Below, piece after piece: positions 22,261 through 34,410 of a stretch of 64,000 bases of DNA. Both the position numbers and the translations under genes were made by a program. The stretch comes from Cymbidium sinense (Eukaryota; Streptophyta; Magnoliopsida; Asparagales; Orchidaceae), in assembly GCA_021442155.1 (NCBI GenBank), contig CM038215.1:277376413-277440412 (forward strand), given 5' to 3'. Numbering within the stretch: the first letter of the stretch is position 1; the number at the start of each line of letters is the position of its first letter. Below the pieces are notes generated by a model. The model searched no databases. It was not told the DNA's origin and saw nothing but the letters and a program-made list of their open reading frames with translations.

Positions 22261-24320
22261 ATAATAAAAACTTACCTAAGCTACTGAGAGGCTTGGTTAA
22301 TCTAGATAACTCTGAACTGCCTTACTTTAAACTTTAACTTGTGTATATTTCTTATTGTTCTTTGGCTATGGTGTTTTCTTTGAGCCTTTTTATTGATTGT
22401 TGCTTTCGTGCTTTCCCATATTTGGATTGCTCCTTGCTATTATTTTGAGGGGCTAACCTCATTTTCAATGAGTGCTTCCTTGTTTTGATGTTATTTTGTT
22501 TCTACCCTTTCTTAGTTGTCTTGGTTGATGTTTGTTTGAAGGTTGTTGTTAATCTTCCTTGTTGGGCTTTTTGGTGGTTGTTGCTTTCCTTTGGCTATGA
22601 TTGTTGGTTGTTCCTCCTTTATGGCTTGAAGTGGTTGATGGTGTGGTCTAGGTTGCCTCTTTGGTTTGGGTTATTTTGCCCAGTGATTACCATAAATATT
22701 TCTTGGTTATTTTGGTGACCTCCTATTGGTGGCTATGCCCACTATCTATCTTTTCCTGAATGAGGTTTGCCTCATAGTTGGATTGGTTGCTTCCTTATCT
22801 AAGTTGGATCTTCTCGCTATGGTGGTTGGTTGGTGGCCTTGTTGGACGGGTTGATTGTGTTGGTGGGTTGGTTGACTGAGTGGCTGTGTTGGTTGGTTTT
22901 ACCTCCTCTGTTGGTGGAAGATTTAAGAGGTTGTTGGTGGTTTATCTTTGGTTTGGATTTCTCCTGGTGGAGGCTAATTGTTGGCTATTAATTTTTCTTG
23001 TTTTTTTGATTGGGGCTTGGTGATTGGTTTAGCTATTTTTGGTTTGGTTCTTTTGGTTGTGTTTTCAACCTCCTATTGTAATGGTCTCTTGATTACAACC
23101 GCTTATCTTTTTTTTTTTTTCTATCTAGGTGGCAGCTTAGTTGTTGGTCTATTTTCTTGGCATAAATGTTGTATGATGGTGGGCTGGGTGGCTTTATTGG
23201 CTGTTTGCTTCTGTTTTATTGCTGGTGAGTTCTTGTGGTTTTTTTGGTCTTGGTTTTTGGATTGTTGTCATTTTGGGTTGGCTGGTTGAAGGCTATTTAG
23301 TGGTTGTTGTTTTTCCTTGGGTGCTGGTGCCTTGGTTTGGTGTCTTGGATTTTCTTTTGTCTATGGGTATTACCTTTTTCTAGTGTATTTTGCTCCCCTT
23401 GTTTTCTAATGCCTGACTCATGGTTTGTGGTGGTGGTTTTACTATTACACTAGCTATTCTTAGCAGTAGCCTTGCTGGATGCTCCTTTGGTCATTTTGTT
23501 TATCTCTTGGAGGAGGGCTCCCTTTTATCTTTGCTTGTCCACTTGGGTTATCCACTTTGAGATTGGATTTATGGCTATTGTTAGTGTCCCCTATTTGGGT
23601 ATTAGTTTGTCGTTGCTTTGGGGATAATCTAGGGATGGTTCCTTGGCCTTGGGCCTATCTTTCTGGACTGTGTTATTATCCTTGTTAATGATGCTTGCTC
23701 TTTTGGTATTTCTCCTCCCTTTTGGTGTTGGCTTTGGTGGTTTTCGATGTTATTTTGGTCGCTTTATGCTATGATGTTCTCTTTCCTAGTTGGAAGACTT
23801 GACCTTGTTTGATGATGATCTCTAGATGACTACCTACATGAGATTTGCTGCCTATGACAGCCTTGATGTTTCCCTCTTTCTTCTTTTGGTAGCATTATAT
23901 GTAATTGTAACCATTCATCTAAAGTTTGGATGCTTACATATAGTGTTACTCCTTAAGATGATTATGACTGAGCTTGAGCCATTTCTTTACTTTGCTCTTT
24001 CTGCTACTCTTTATGCCTACTTAATTGTACTCATCCTTTCCTTAGTATGGTGCAGATTTCTTTTATAGGTTGGCAGTCTAGCAGGTGGATTTTGCTGTAA
24101 TCAATGAAATCAAGTGGATTTTACTGTGGCTAATATGGATCTTCTACTGTGGCTGATTTAGTTTTTCTTTTGCTTCTCTTTATTTAATATTGTAATAGTT
24201 TGGGGATTCATCTCTTTAGGTTTTATTGTAGCTCTTTGAGCATTAGCTTAGAGATTTATCCCCTTTAAGGAATTTGTTCTCCTTATTTTGTGGCAATAAA
24301 ATTCCCCTAATTTTCTCAAC
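22261..24320 (+). other. LINE 3' untranslated region, T/G-rich
   Basis: About 2 kb with strong T and G excess on + (TTGG, TTGGTTG and TTGCTTT words). Open frames occur but are hydrophobic Leu/Phe/Trp strings produced by this composition and match no family I recognise. It ends with a polyadenylation signal and tail. A 2 kb 3' UTR is long for a plant LINE, and the region might include a second insertion. Confidence 0.6.
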
Positions 24321-24328
24321 AAAAAAAA
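24295..24328 (+). terminator. LINE polyadenylation signal and poly(A) tail
   Basis: AATAAA at 24295-24300 is followed 20 bases later by eight A (24321-24328), then directly by CCCTAAACC. This is the typical 3' end of a target-primed retrotransposon. Confidence 0.75.
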
Positions 24329-25388
24329 CCCTAAACCTTACCCCAAAACCCTAAACCCTATACCCTAAAATAAAACCTAAAGCCTAAACCAAAACCTAAA
24401 CCTAAACCCTAAACTCTAAACACTAAAATCCTAAACCCTAAACACTAAAACCTAAATCTTAAATCCTAAACCATAAAACCCTAAAGAATAAACCTAAACC
24501 CTAAACCCTAAAACCTAGACCTAAATAAAAAAATAAAATAAAATAAAATAAAAACCTAAACTAAAACCTAAACCCTAAACCCTAAAAACCCTAAACCCTA
24601 AACCTTCCCTAAACATTAAATCCTAAAACCCTAAACCCTAAACCCTAAAACCCTAAACCCTACACTATACCTTAAAACCAAAACCCTAAACCTAAATCCT
24701 AAAACATATAACCCTAACTCCAAACCTTATACTCTAAACCCTATAAACCTAAACCCCTAAAAGTTAACTAAATAAAACCTAAAAATAAATTAAATAAAAA
24801 AACCTAAACCTAAATAAAATAAATAAAATAAAACAAAATAAAAATCTTAACTAAATCCCAAACCTAAAAAATAAAATAAAATAAAATAAATAAAACTAAA
24901 CTAAAATAAAATAAATAAAATGTTAACTAAACTAAAATATAAACCTAAAAATAAAAAAAACTTAAATAAATAAAACTAATTTAAATAAAAATAAAATAAA
25001 GCTAAAAAATAAAATAAAAATAAAACCTAAACCTAAAAATAAAAAAATAAAATTTAAACCTAAAAAATAAAATAAAAATAAACTAACTAAAAAAAAATAA
25101 ACCCTAAAAAAAAATAAAAAAAATAAAAATTAAAATAAAATAAATAAACCTAAAATAAATAAACTAAACTAAATAAAATAAAAATAAACCTAAATAAAAA
25201 TAAAAATAAAATAAACTAAAAATAAATTAAATTGCTACTACTTATTATTATTTTTTAAAACCCTAAATCCTAAACCCTAAACCCTAAACCTACACAACCC
25301 TAAACCAAACCTTAAACCATAAACCCTTAAACCCTAAAATCCTAAACCCTAAACCTTACAAAACCAAAAGCAAACCCAAAACCTAAAC

Positions 25389-25726
25389 TGGTCGGAATAG
25401 TGGTGGTTATGGAAGTGGGAGGAGATCTGGAGGTTATAGGCATGGTGGAGGCGAGGGAGAGACCGTGGATATGATAGATCCCGCTACTGAGAGGGTGGTT
25501 CTGACGGAACTGAGAAATTGAAGAACCACCAATCCAATCTACTACTTATGGAACAATGTCTTTATAGTAGAGATGGTTCTAGTTTTCTAGTGTTTTTGAT
25601 TTGCTCTAAGCGTGCTCATTTTTTATCTATGCTGCGCTTGCATCTTAGAAAACTTAACGTGATACTTGGTTGATGAAATCAAAAGAAGAAATATTGAATC
25701 TGAATTTATTCTCTGATAAAAAAAAA
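25389..25726 (+). pseudogene. Glycine-rich RNA-binding protein fragment, copy 1
   Basis: The fragment contains the end of a Gly/Arg/Tyr-rich region (GGYGSGRRSGGYRHGGG), then a frameshifted tail, a 3' untranslated region of about 200 bases and an A9 tail ending at 25726. The 3' UTR is clearly homologous to copies 2-4. This copy begins about 150 bases later than the others, so the RRM-derived part is missing and it starts directly after CCTAAACT repeat sequence. Plant glycine-rich RNA-binding proteins (GRP7/GRP8 type) bind RNA through an RRM and a Gly-rich tail. Confidence 0.8.
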
Positions 25727-27151
25727 CTTAAACCCTAAACCTTAAACCTTAAACCCTATACCCTAAACCATAAACTAAAACCTAAACCCTAAACCCTACC
25801 TAAACCTTAAACCCTAAAACCTAAACCATAAACCCTAAATCCTAAAACCCTAAACCATAAATCCTTCCTAAACCTTAAACCCTAAACCTTAAATCCTAAA
25901 CCCTAAAACCCTAAATAGTAAACCAATAACCCTACATTCCTAAAACTTACAGCCCTAAACCCTAAACCGTAAACTCCAACCCCTGAACCCTAAACCCTAA
26001 ACACTAAACCTTAAAAACCTAAAAAGATAAACCTAAACTAAATAAAACCTAAAAATAAAATAAATAAATAAACCTAAACCTAAATAAAATAAAAAAATAA
26101 AAAATAAATAAAAACCTAAACTAAAACCTAAACCTAAACCTAAAAATAAAATAAAAAAAAAACTAAACTAAAATAAAATAAATAAAAACCTAAACTAAAC
26201 TAAAAAAATAAAATAAACTCTAAAATAAAAAAAACCTAAATAAAATAAAACAAACCTAAAATAAAATAAATTAAACCTAATAAAATAAAATAAAACCTAA
26301 ACCTAAATTAAAATTAAAAATAAAAGCTAAACATAAAAAAATAAAATAAAATAAACTAAAAAATAAACATAAACCTAAAAAAAACTAAAACTTAAACTAA
26401 AATAAATAAACTTAACTTAACAAAATAAAGAAAATTAAATAAAAAAAAACTATAAAAAAACTAAATAAATCTAAACCTATAGTTTACTTAGTTTTAAAAA
26501 ACTTAAATCTTAAATCCTAAACTATAACCCTAAACCTTAAACCCTAAATCCTAAACCCCAAAGCCTAAAACCCTAAACCCTAAACCTAAAATAAACCCTA
26601 AACACTAAACCTTAAACCAAACCCATAAACCTAAACCTTAAATCCTAGACTAACCCTAAACCCTTAAAGCCTAAACTAACCTAACAACCCTAAACCCTAA
26701 ACTAAAATTCAAAACTCTAAAGCCTAAACATTAAACCCTAAACCCAAATGATAAACCCTAAACCCTAACCCTAAACCAAAATCCTAAACAAACAAAACCT
26801 AAACACTCAACTAAAACTATAAACCTAAACTAAACCCTAAACTAACAAACTATAAACCCTAAATCTAAACTAACCCTAAACTCTAAACTCTAAACCCTAA
26901 ACCTAAACTCTAAACTAAAACCCTAAACCCTAAACCCTAAACCTAAACCCTAAAGCCTAAAGCTAAATCCTAAACCCTAAACCTAACCTAAACCCTAAAC
27001 CTAAAATCATAAACTAAAATCCTAAAACCCTAACCCTAAACCCTAACCCTAAACCCTTAACCCTAAACCCCAAGCCCTTAACCTAAGCCTAAAGTAATTG
27101 AATAAATTAAAAGATAAACCTAAACCCTAAAACCTAATAAGCATAAACATT

Positions 27152-27627
27152 AAGAATGGTAGAACCTTGATGACAGGAACATTACCGTCAACGAGGCTTA
27201 GTCTAGATCTAGCGATGGAGGCAAAGGCGGAGGCGGCAGTTATTACAATGGTGGTGGGGGATCTCGAGGTGGGATATGGAGTGGTGGTCTGAGTGGGTGG
27301 TTATGGAAGCAGGAGGAGCGATGAAGGTTATAGCCGTGGTGGTCATGGTGGGAGAGATCGGGGATGGGATCCCACTTCTGGAGAGGTCGGGGTGGTTCTG
27401 ATGGGAACTATCGAAACTGAAGAATGGACAATCCGATTTGCTGCTTATGGAATAGTGTCTTTACATTAGAGTTGGTTCTAGTTATCTAAGGTTTTTTATT
27501 TGCTCCATGCGTGCTCAATTTTTATCTTTGTCGTCACTTGTATCTTACAAAACTTGGTTTGCTACTTGGCTGATGAAATCAAAAAGAATAAACGTTAAAT
27601 CTGAATTTGTTCTCTGTTAAAAAAAAA
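27152..27627 (+). pseudogene. Glycine-rich RNA-binding protein fragment, copy 2
   Basis: After the repeats the sequence opens at AAGAATGGT and reads NGRTLDDRNITVNEA, which matches the end of the RRM in plant glycine-rich RNA-binding proteins. It continues through a Gly-rich tail with several frameshifts, the UTR and an A9 tail (27619-27627). The first two-thirds of the RRM is absent. It is a 5'-truncated processed-type copy that cannot make the protein. Confidence 0.85.
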
Positions 27628-30600
27628 TCTTAAACCCTAAACTATAACTTCAACCATAAACCCACAACCTAAACCTAAACCCTAAACTTAAACCCAATAT
27701 CCTAAATCAGAAACCTAAACCCTAAAACCTAAACACTAAGCCCCAAATGTTAAAACCCTAAACCCTAAACTTTAAACCCCAAATCTTAAACCCTAAACCC
27801 TAAACTATCTAAACCTAAACGAAAGTTGAAAGCCTAAACCTAAACTAAATAAAACCTAAAATAAAATAAATAAATAAGAAAACCTAATTCAAAATAAAAT
27901 AATAAAATAAAAGCCTAAACTAAAACTAAAACTAAACCTAAACCTAAACCAAAAGAAAATAAAATAAAATAAAAAGCTCCATTTCCTAAAATAAACCCTA
28001 AACCCTAAATCATAAGTTCTACAACCCTAAACTCTAAACCCTAAAACCATAGACCCTAAAACCCTAAACCCTAAACCCTAAACTCTAAACCCTAAATCCT
28101 AAAAACCTAAAAACCTAAACCTAAACTAAATAAAACCTAAAAATAAAATAAATAAGAAAACCTAAACCTAAATAATATAAAATAATAAAATAAAATAAAA
28201 ACCTAAACCTAAACCTAAACCTAAACCTAAACCTAAACCTAAAAATAAAATAAATAAAAATTAAAAATTAAACTAAAATAAAATAAAAAAAACCTAAACT
28301 AAATAAAATAAAAAAACTAAAAACTTAAATAAAATAAAAAACTAAACCTAAAATAAAAATAAAATAAAATAAAAATTAAATAAAAACCTAAACCTATAAA
28401 ATAAACCTAAAAATAAATAAAAAAATAAAATCTAAACCCTAACTAAAATAACCTAAGCCTAAAATAAAAATAATAAAACCTGAACCTAAACTAAAATAGA
28501 TAAAACTTGAACATAAACCTAAAATAATCTTAACCTAAACATAAACCTAAACTAAATAAAATAAAATAAACTAAAAATAAACCTAAACCTAGAGTAAAAA
28601 AAAACCTTAAAACAAACCTAAAATAAAAACCTAAAACCTAAACCTAAAAAAATAATAAAAAAAGCTAAACCTTAACCTAAAAATAAAATATAAAGCCTAA
28701 ATCTAAAAAATAAAATAAAAATAGAACTAAATTAAAAAATAAATCTAAACCTAAACCCAAACCTAAAAATAAACTAAAATAAACCTAAAACAAAATAAAT
28801 ACACCTAAATAAGTAAACTAAACTAAATAAATTTAAATTTAAAATTTAATTTAAATAAAAATAGAAAATAAAATAAACTAAATAAATTAAATAACCCTAA
28901 ATCTACAAGTTTACTTAATTTAAAGAAAAATGAAAAAACAACCCAGACCCTTAACCCTAAACCCTAAAACTAACCCTAGACCCAAACCTAAAATCCTAAA
29001 CCCTAAACCCTAAATCTTAAAGCCTAAATGCTAAACCCTAAAACCCTAAACCCTAAACCCTAAACCTTAAAAACCTAAAAACTAAACCTAAACTAAATAA
29101 AACCTAAAAATAAAATAAATAAATAAAACCTAAACCTAAAAAAATAAAATAAAATAAAATAAAATAAAACCTAAACTAAAACCTAAACCTATACCTAAAC
29201 CTAAAAAAAACTAAAATAAAAAATAAAAATTAAACTAAAATAAAATAAATAAAAACCTAAACTAAACTAAAAAATAAATAAAATAAAAACTAAATCTAAA
29301 ATAAAAAAGTAAACCTAAACCTAAAATAAAATAAACTAAACTAAAATAATTAAAACTTAAACCTAAACTTAAAATAAAGTAAACCGAATCAAAACTAAAT
29401 AAAATAAAATAAACTAAAAATAAAACTAAACCTAAAGTTAAAAAAAAACCTAAAAATACACCTAAAATTGAAACCTAAAACCCAAACCTAAAAAATAAAA
29501 TAAAAACCTAAACATAAACATAAAAAAAATTAAAATAAAACTAAACTAAAAAATAAACATAAAACCTAAACTTAAAAAAATAAATTAAAATAAAACCTAA
29601 ACTAAAATAAATAAACCTAAATTAAACTCAAATAAAAAAAATAAACCTAAATAAAAATATAAAATAAAATAAACTAAAATAAATAAAAAATAAACTAAAT
29701 AAACATAAACCTACTAGTTTACTTAATTAAAAAAAAACCTAAACCCTAAATCATAAAAGAAGCCCTAAAATCTAAACCCTAAAACTAACCCTAAACCTAC
29801 AACCCTAAAACTACAGTCCTAAACCCAAAACCATAAACCCCAAACCCTAAAAACCCTAAACCCTAAACCATAAACCCAAAGCCAAAACCCAAAACCCAAA
29901 ATCCTAAACCCGAAACCCTTACCCTAATCCTAAACCCTAAACTCTAAATCCTAAAACTCTAAACCCTAAACCCTAAACTAATCCTAAATCCTAAACCCTA
30001 AACCCTAAAGACTATAGCCTAAACCCTAAACTAACCCTAAAAACCCTAAACCCTAAACCCTAAATCCTAAACCCTAACCCTAAACCCTAAACCCTAAAAA
30101 GTTATACCATAAACCCTAAACTGTAAACCCTAAACCCTAAAAACCTAAAAACCTAAAAATCAAAACCTAAACTAAATGAAACATACAAATAATATAAATA
30201 AAAAAACCTAAACCTAAATAAAAAAATAAAATAACATAAACTAATGAAAATAAATTAAAGTAAAATAAATAAAAACCTAAACTAAACTATAAAATAAAAT
30301 AAACCTAAGAATAAAAATGCTAAATAAAATAAAAATTATATGTAAAATAAAAATAAAATAAAATAAAAATTAAATAAAAACCTGAACCTAAGAAATAAAC
30401 CTTCAAATAAAACCTAAAAATAAATCAAAAATAAAACCTAAACCCTAAACTAAAAAAATGTAAATCTAAAATAAAATTAAAATAATCAAAATAAAATAAA
30501 CCTAAACCTAAACTAAAATAAACTAAACTAAAATAAATATAACATAAACCTAAACTAAATAATAAAATATAAACTAAAAATTAATTTAAACCTAAACTAA

Positions 30601-31061
30601 AAAAGAAAACCTAAAAATAAACCTAAAAAAAATCTAAAACTTAAACCTAAAAAAAAAAAACTAAACCTAAATCAAAACCTAAGCCTAAAAAATAAACTAA
30701 AATAAAAAACCTAAACTAAAATAAATAAACCTAAAATAAATAAACTAAACTAATTAAAAAATGAACCTAAATAAAAATAAAAATACAATAAACTAAATAA
30801 ACCTAAATTTAGCGATTTACTTAATTTAAAAAATCAGAAACTCTAAATCCTAAACCCTAAAGCATAAACCCTAAAAAAATCCTAAACCCTAAACCCTAAA
30901 CCTTGAAAGCATAAACCCTAAAACCCTAAATCAAAAACCCTAAACCCTAAACCCTAAACCCTAAACCAAAAACCCTAAACCTATACCTAAAGTAACCAAA
31001 TAAATTAAAAAATAAACCTAAACCCTTAATCCTAGTGAACTTTAATCTAAACCTCAACTTA

Positions 31062-31524
31062 AAGAATGGGCAGAACCTTGACGGTAGGAACATCATCGTC
31101 AATCAGGCTTTGTTTAGATCTTGTGGTGGAGGCAAAGGTAGAGGCGACGATTATCATTGTGGTGGTTGGGGATCTGGAGGTGTTGGTGGATATGGAGGTG
31201 GTGGTTAGAGCAATGGTGGTTATGGAGGTGGGAGGAGAAACGGTGGTTACAACTATGGTGGTGGCGGAAGGAGAGATCATATGATGGTGGATACCTCTAC
31301 TTGAGAGGCTAGGGTGGTTCTGATGGGAACTGGAGAAATTGAAGAATGATCCGATCTGCATGGAATTATGTCTTTAGAGTAGAGATAGTTCAGTTATCTA
31401 TGGTTTTGATTTGCCGCTCATTATCTATCTATGTTGTCATTTGTGTCTAAGAAAACTTAGTGCATTACTTGGTGATGAAATTGAAAAGAACAAATGTTGG
31501 ATTCAATTTGTTCGTTAAAAAAAA
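31062..31524 (+). pseudogene. Glycine-rich RNA-binding protein fragment, copy 3 (best preserved)
   Basis: The frame reads NGQNLDGRNIIVNQA at the RRM end, then GGYGGGG, a TAG, NGGYGGGRRNGGYNYGGGG, and near the end SDGNWRN before a stop in a shifted frame. A C-terminal NWRN fits this protein family. The 3' UTR and an A8 tail follow (31517-31524). The 5' break point matches copies 2 and 4, so the copies arose by duplication of one truncated insert and not by separate retropositions. Confidence 0.88.
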
Positions 31525-32745
31525 TAAAAACCCTAAACTCTAAACTAAAACTTGAACCCTAAACCTAAAACCTAAACCCTAAACCCTAAACCCTAAAAAC
31601 CCTAAACCCTAAACCCTAAACACTAAAACCCTAAACCCTAAACCTTAAACCCTAAATTATAAACTCTAAATCGTAAACCCTAAAGCCTAAACCCTAGACC
31701 AAAAACCCTTTACCCTAAACCCAATATCCTAAACCCTAAACCCTAAACCCTAAACCATAAACCCTAAACCCTAAACCCTAAACCCCAAACTCTAAACCCT
31801 AAATCCTAAACACTAAATAATCCCTAAACTCTAAAATAGCAAAAATATCTAAACCTAAACTAATTAAAAATTAAAAGTAAAATAGATAAATAAACCTAAA
31901 CCAAAATGAAATAAGATGATAAAATAAAATAAAATAAAATTATAAACTAAAACTTAAACTTAAACCTAAGCCTAAACCTAAAAATAAATAAACCTAAACC
32001 TAAAAAGAAAATAAGCCTAAACAAAAAATAAAATAAAATAAATCAAAAATAAATAAAATAAAAACTATATACAATTATAACTCAAAAAATAAACCTAAAA
32101 ATAAACTAAACCTAAAACTAAACTCTAAATTCTAAATCCTAAATCCTTAAGCCTAAACCCTCACCTCTAAACCCTAAACCCTAAACCTATAACCCTAAAT
32201 CCTAAACCCTAAAAAACCCTCAACTTTAAACCCTAAACCCTAAACCCTAAACCCTAAAAAAACCAAAACCCTAAACCATAAACTAACATAAACATTAAAC
32301 TAAACCCTAAACCTTAAACAGGCCTAAATCTAAATATAAACCTTAAACCCTAACCCTAAACTAAATAATACCTTAAACCCTAAATCATAAACCCAAAACC
32401 CTAAACCCTAAACCCTAAACATTAAACCATAAAATAACCCTAAACAATAAAACCCTAAACCCTAAACCCTAAACCCTAAACCTTAAACCCAAACCCTAAA
32501 CCCTAAACCCTAAACCCTAAACCTTGAAACCCTAAACCTTAAACCATAAACCATAAACCCTAAACCCTAAACTAACCCTAAAGCCTAAATAATAAAATCT
32601 AAACCCTAAGCCCTAAAGCATAAAACTAAACCCTAAACTAAAACCTCCTAAGCCCTAAACCCTAAACCCTAAACCAAAACCCAAAGTAACTAAATAAATT
32701 AAAAATAAACCTAAACCTAAAAAACCTAAACCTAAACCTAAACTC

Positions 32746-33217
32746 TAAGAATGGGCAAAACCCTGATGGTAGGAACATCATCGTCAACCACTCTTAGTCT
32801 AGATATGGAGATGGTGGTGTAAGCAAAGGCGATAGTTATGGTAGTGCTGGTGGGGGATCTAGGGGTGCAAGTGGATATGGACATTGTGGTCGGAGCAGTG
32901 GTGGTTATGGAAGTGGGAGGAGCGATGGAGGTTACAGTCATGGTGGTGGTAGAGGAGAGATCGAGGATATGATGGTGGATCCTACTTGAGAGGCTGGGGT
33001 GGTTTTGATGGTAACTAGAGAAACTGAATAATGATCGATTTGATCTGCTACTTATGGAACTATGTCTTTATAATAGAGATGGTTTTAGTTATCTAAGGTT
33101 TTTGATTTACTCTATGTGTGCTCATTTTTTATCTATGTTGTCTCTTGTGTATTAGAAAAATTGGTGTGTTACTTGGTTGAAGAAATTAAAAGAAGAAATG
33201 TTGAATCTAAATTTGTT
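32746..33217 (+). pseudogene. Glycine-rich RNA-binding protein fragment, copy 4
   Basis: It has the same 5' break point as copies 2 and 3 (AAGAATGGG). The RRM end reads NGQNPDGRNIIVN and the Gly-rich part includes SSGGYGSGRSDGGYSHGGG. The NWRN codons are damaged by a TAG at the tryptophan. The 3' UTR runs to about 33217, where gypsy B LTR sequence begins, so the poly(A) tail has been lost to that junction. Confidence 0.85.
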
Positions 33218-34289
33218 AAATGAAGGGCATCCCTTGTGCTTGAGAACACCTTCTTCTAGCGATTTAGCCCATAACCTATTTTCATTGTGCATATAGGCAT
33301 TAAAATCCTAAAGCCTTTGTCAAAAGGAAGTGTCAAAATTGAAATAAAATTTAAAAATATTTTGCATTTGTAAATTAAGTCATTACTCATACCACTCATG
33401 CTTTAGTCTCTTAGGGAGTAGGTTTAAGGACTCTAGTCTCTTTCTAAATAATAACTACCCTAGCTATCTTGCAACTCATAAGACTTTCCTACATGAATTT
33501 AAAGCATAGGAGGAGTTAGCTGGCTACTGCTCCAAGCAGTTGTAAGCCCACCAGTCAGGTGGTTTATCCTCTATTGTGGAGGTAAACCATAAACCCATCT
33601 TCGCTTAGACTTAGGTCAAGCTTTAACTTCTGCCAAATCTCCTTTGATTTAGGATTCGAGGTAGATATTTTCTTCAGGCTACTAGCATAAATCCTCACCT
33701 CTTAGGCATTCCCACAATCTTAAATTATTGGATTATAAGTCCTAGCATTCTAATTAAATGTCAACTTCAATAAATTCAATCTCTTCAACTTCAAACAGAT
33801 AAAGCCTAACCATAGGATAGATTGGAATACTCACTAGGCTTATTAGTATCATGAGCATTTCTTACTCATTCTCTTTGTCTTCTATAATAAGTCCTCTCCT
33901 TGAATAATCCCATTAGATTTTCCAATACAAATAATCCTTTGATAGTCTAGCCTTGAAATCTTTGGAGACCTTAATTTCTACTTTAATTGAGAGTATTCCT
34001 AAGGAATTTCCATTTCTTATAATGTAATTAACTTTGAAGGCTTGCCTCCATAGGGAACTTAATGAACCTAGTTAATATAAACCCTACTTTTACTTTTCCA
34101 TGTAAAGTAGAGGAAAGATCTCGGTACATTCAAGACCCATCATGCCTTAGAGTCCTTATTAGGCTTAGGTCCATTATAGGGTGATGATTTATATCTTTAC
34201 AGATAGTGTATCATATCTTAATGTAGTACCTGATCAGTTCAATAACTCCTAAGATCTACATCATGTCCTACCTCTAAAAACAAATAGCA
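33218..34289 (+). repeat. Gypsy B partial 5' LTR (3' end only)
   Basis: This matches the last part of the copy A LTR in reverse complement (for example the block at 33420-33560 against 14380-14530 of A) and copy C at 63700-64000. It ends in GCA at 34287-34289, ten bases before the primer site. About 6.4 kb of U3 is missing compared with A. Confidence 0.8.
33796..33807 (+). promoter_or_regulatory. Degraded LTR TATA box (gypsy B)
   Basis: CAGATAAAGCCT stands where copies A and C have ATATAAAGCCY, so the TATA core has a T-to-G change. It lies about 490 bases before the LTR end. Confidence 0.5.
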
Positions 34290-34299
34290 CAGATTTTTC

Positions 34300-34317
34300 T
34301 CGTGACTTTGCTGGGGA
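34300..34317 (+). promoter_or_regulatory. Primer binding site, tRNA-Arg-like (gypsy B)
   Basis: TCGTGACTTTGCTGGGGA follows the LTR after CAGATTTTTC. Compared with the tRNA-Arg complement TGGCGACTCCGCTGGGA, it has mismatches at the second and fourth bases and in the middle, in line with decay. Confidence 0.65.
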
Positions 34318-34410
34318 GGATTCCTCTCTCCATAATCATTTTTAAATTCACTCCACCTGAAGTTTTCAAAAATATAAAATTTTTCAAATCTCTTTAAAAT
34401 AAAAGACAAT

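Larger units (their letters stand above)
21002..24328 (+). mobile_element. LINE (non-LTR retrotransposon), 3' part with poly(A)
   Basis: The C-terminal zf-RVT and RNase H domains of a plant L1-type ORF2 are followed by a 2 kb T/G-rich 3' untranslated region, an AATAAA at 24295-24300 and an A8 tail at 24321-24328. The left end coincides with the start of the gypsy A LTR, and LINE coding sequence runs right up to it. This suggests that gypsy A inserted into the LINE or that the two were joined by deletion. The tail abuts CCCTAAA repeats directly. Confidence 0.8.
24329..33217. repeat. 8.9 kb degenerate CCCTAAA / AAATAAA array with embedded gene fragments
   Basis: Blocks of CCCTAAA and variants (ACCTAAA, CCCTAAAA, CCTTAAA) alternate with blocks of AAATAAA, AAAATAAAATA and AACCTAAA. 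Short perfect runs of four or more CCCTAAA units remain, for example near 30940-30960, 31735-31790 and 32455-32480. Larger phrases repeat: CTAAATAAAACCTAAAAATA near 24768, 26038, 27844, 28124 and 29092, and a GTTTACTTA phrase near 26482, 28909, 29716 and 30813. So the array has higher-order structure. All blocks are in the same orientation. Four polyadenylated gene fragments are embedded. Confidence 0.85.

Noticed and set aside
22485..24068. Several open frames in the T/G-rich stretch after the LINE
   Set aside because: They encode hydrophobic Leu/Phe/Trp/Gly strings caused by base composition, overlap no known domain, and lie in the LINE 3' untranslated region.
31066..31284. Methionine-start frame in gene-fragment copy 3
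   Set aside because: It is in the wrong frame. The frame matching the glycine-rich family starts at the neighbouring base and has no start codon, being 5'-truncated.
31059..31361. Open frame on the - strand over gene-fragment copy 3 (and a similar one at 32738-32941)
   Set aside because: A Ser/Thr/Pro-rich shadow of the Gly-rich coding strand. The + strand carries the recognisable RNA-binding protein sequence.
24329..33217. True chromosome end
   Set aside because: The heptamers are heavily degenerate, mixed with AAATAAA blocks and gene fragments, and flanked by retroelements on both sides, so this is an interstitial array.
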